64,000 bases of DNA, from contig NZ_JAPEQG010000001.1 of assembly GCF_026339735.1 (NCBI RefSeq), positions 7,873,001 to 7,937,000 on the forward strand. The letters are read 5' to 3'. Of the stretch, positions 62,592-64,000 are shown piece after piece. This DNA is from Streptomyces sp. NBC_01669 (GTDB lineage: Bacteria > Actinomycetota > Actinomycetes > Streptomycetales > Streptomycetaceae). The notes under the pieces were generated by a model. That model was not told the DNA's origin. It saw nothing but the letters and a program-made list of their open reading frames with translations, and made no database searches. Positions within the stretch are counted from its first letter, which is position 1. Every line of letters starts with the position of its first letter. Made by a program: the position numbers and the translations under genes.

Positions 62592-64000
62592 TCATGGGGG
62601 CAGCCTTTCTGACGGGGCGCCGTCCCTTGGTTCGGTGGGCGCCACGTAGACGGAGAGGCCTGTGCTCCCGCGCAGCGGTGGCAGGGACTCGGGCCGCCAG
62701 GCCCGGGCGTAGGTGGGTGGCCTGTGCCCGGGAGCCACAATCACCGCGACAGGTGTGCGACGCGCTGCCGCGCGCAGACCGTCGGCTGTGATACTCCCGT
62801 CGTGGCCGCCGACCTGTCGCGACGCGCAGCGGGCGTAGTAGCCGATCGGTACCGCGTCGAAACCGGTGACCGTGCACGGCGGGCGTACTCCCAGAAGGCG
62901 CAGCTGGTCGGCGATCGCCGTGTACTCCTGCCGCGCCGCGCGGCTGCGGGCGACGGCATGGCCGAGTACCCAGTACTGGACGGCGAAGTGACCGGCCAGG
63001 GCGAGCGTGAGCAACACGCCGACCGACGGCCGCCATCCGGGGCGGGTGGAGGTGAACAGAGCGCGCAGGCACTCGGCGACAGGCAGCGCCAGCAGAGCGT
63101 AGGTGGGAAGCAGGAAACGGGGGGCAGCGTAGTCGATCATGAACAGGTAGGGCGTCGCCATGGACGCCGCGACGAGGGTCACGAGGACGGCGGCAGGGCG
63201 GCGCGCGCGGGCGGCGACGATGCCGCCCGCCGTGAGCAGTGGGAGTGCGAACCACCACGCCGCGGTGACCGGGTCCTTCCAGGGCACCTCGCACGGACGG
63301 CACAGAGTCCGCCCGTCGAGGGCTCGAATCTGATCGTCGACGGCGAGGTGCCGGCCCAGGCCGCCCTGAATCTCGCCGGCGCGGTGCAACCGGGCGACAA
63401 CGCCGCCGTAGTGCAGATGGGCTTCGACGATCCACGGTGCGCAGCCGAGGAGAAGGGCGGCCACGAGCACGGTCGCCACGGCCGGGCGTCGCCGGCCCGG
63501 GACCGCCAGGGCTGCCACGGCCAGAGGCAGGACCAGGTAGCAGGCGTCCGGGGGCCGCATGAGGGCGACCAGGGCCACACCGGCGCCGAGGCCGGCGAGC
63601 GCCTTGCCGTCGGCCGTTTCCCTGACGGCTCGTAGAAAGCACCCCACGGCGGCCAACGACCCCAAGGCGCACCACAGGTTGGGCATCGCCTGCGGGCCGT
63701 AGTACAGGGTGATCCACAGCCCGGCGAACATCGCACCCGCCCCGGCGAGAACCGCGGGCGGCAGGAGAGGACGCCAGACCCACAGGGCGAGGAAGAGCCC
63801 GCATCCGGAGCACAGCGCCAGATACACGTGCAGCGCAGCCATCGAGGACGTCAGCGCGGCCACGGGCGCGACCAGATACGAAATCCCCCGAGCCCGGGGC
63901 GCACTGAAGAACGCGGCCGGGACGTCCCGGCTGACCTGGCTGACGTAGACGGTCTCGTCCCAGCCGAGCCCCGAGCCGGGCACCACCAGCACCAACTGCA
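62592..64000 (-). CDS. Membrane glycosyltransferase-like protein (GT-C/GT39 type), partial
   Basis: At least 467 codons, cut by the window edge: no good start is present and the reading remains open to 64000. About nine to ten membrane helices are visible. The acidic LGWDETVYVS near the visible N-terminus is the DE motif of the first extracytoplasmic loop of polyprenyl-phosphate-dependent GT-C enzymes. A C-terminal soluble domain (TVTGFDAVPIGYYARC, VAVIVAPGHRPP) follows. Likely transfers a sugar from a lipid carrier in cell-wall or protein glycosylation; acceptor unknown. Confidence 0.75.
   Translation of the reverse strand, partial: QLVLVVPGSGLGWDETVYVSQVSRDVPAAFFSAPRARGISYLVAPVAALTSSMAALHVYLALCSGCGLFLALWVWRPLLPPAVLAGAGAMFAGLWITLYYGPQAMPNLWCALGSLAAVGCFLRAVRETADGKALAGLGAGVALVALMRPPDACYLVLPLAVAALAVPGRRRPAVATVLVAALLLGCAPWIVEAHLHYGGVVARLHRAGEIQGGLGRHLAVDDQIRALDGRTLCRPCEVPWKDPVTAAWWFALPLLTAGGIVAARARRPAAVLVTLVAASMATPYLFMIDYAAPRFLLPTYALLALPVAECLRALFTSTRPGWRPSVGVLLTLALAGHFAVQYWVLGHAVARSRAARQEYTAIADQLRLLGVRPPCTVTGFDAVPIGYYARCASRQVGGHDGSITADGLRAAARRTPVAVIVAPGHRPPTYARAWRPESLPPLRGSTGLSVYVAPTEPRDGAPSERLPP

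Noticed and set aside
1..64000. Search for a biosynthetic gene cluster
   Set aside because: No polyketide, non-ribosomal peptide, terpene, lanthipeptide or siderophore core enzymes were recognised in any frame.

Overview
The window is chromosomal DNA from a high-GC actinomycete, almost certainly a Streptomyces. Supporting signs are the very strong third-position G/C bias, frequent GTG starts, twin-arginine lipoproteins, a kinase fused to a beta-propeller, ECF41 sigma factors, an actinobacterial MltG, and many decayed transposase pieces. No rRNA, tRNA, CRISPR array, prophage or antibiotic gene cluster was recognised. The gene mix (transport, stress, many broken genes) suggests a chromosomal arm or accessory stretch rather than the core.

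Layout. 0-4.6 kb: a carbohydrate/nucleoside uptake operon (lipoprotein, two permeases, nucleoside hydrolase) behind two LacI-type operators, ending in a decayed ribokinase. 4.6-9 kb: a HAD protein, then a heterodimeric ABC exporter whose halves carry complementary defects in their ATPase motifs. 9-16.3 kb: a GH109-type secreted oxidoreductase-like glycosidase, a large FAD/Fe-S oxidoreductase, and a MarR regulator divergent from its probable target, a third ABC exporter. 16-22 kb: a hypothetical protein, a very small hydrophobic peptide gene, MltG, and a sulfonate (ssu) locus. In that locus a leaderless Cys-rich leader peptide and ssuD survive, while ssuC, ssuB and ssuA have shrunk to joined fragments. 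22-26.8 kb: YjbQ, a membrane metallophosphoesterase, a truncated acetaldehyde dehydrogenase overlapping an intact 4-hydroxy-2-oxovalerate aldolase, and IS110 and IS21-like remnants. 26.8-35 kb: a secreted X-Pro dipeptidyl-peptidase-type hydrolase, a PQQ-propeller Ser/Thr kinase, a GH3 lipoprotein, THEP1 NTPase, a PEBP protein and the stub of a formate-dehydrogenase-like gene. 35-42.7 kb: a baeRF-type protein, two tandem DUF4139/MuiA-like proteins, YceI, a SnoaL-like protein and an ECF41 sigma factor.

42.7-48.7 kb is a graveyard of gene fragments: epimerase, ECF41 sigma, aldehyde dehydrogenase, GH63-like glycosidase, maleylpyruvate isomerase, S1 and TPR pieces. A few intact genes sit among them, notably a 412-residue protein with a HIRAN-like domain and three helix-turn-helix-like repeats that I cannot match to a named family. 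48.7-52.4 kb: a LuxR-type regulator divergent from an aminopeptidase P, then a frameshifted DDE transposase. 52.4-64 kb: pyruvate carboxylase, a saccharopine dehydrogenase-like enzyme divergent from a TetR regulator, Hsp20 divergent from a tandem universal stress protein, a secreted M36-like metalloprotease and an edge-truncated membrane glycosyltransferase.

The dominant theme is gene decay around intact operons. Several losses are biochemically meaningful: ribokinase beside nucleoside hydrolase, the sulfonate transporter beside its monooxygenase, and the dehydrogenase partner of the aldolase. Most promising for follow-up are the polycysteine leader, the 19-residue peptide, the asymmetric ABC pair, the HIRAN/HTH protein and the MuiA tandem. 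All family assignments come from reading motifs by eye; no database search was run.
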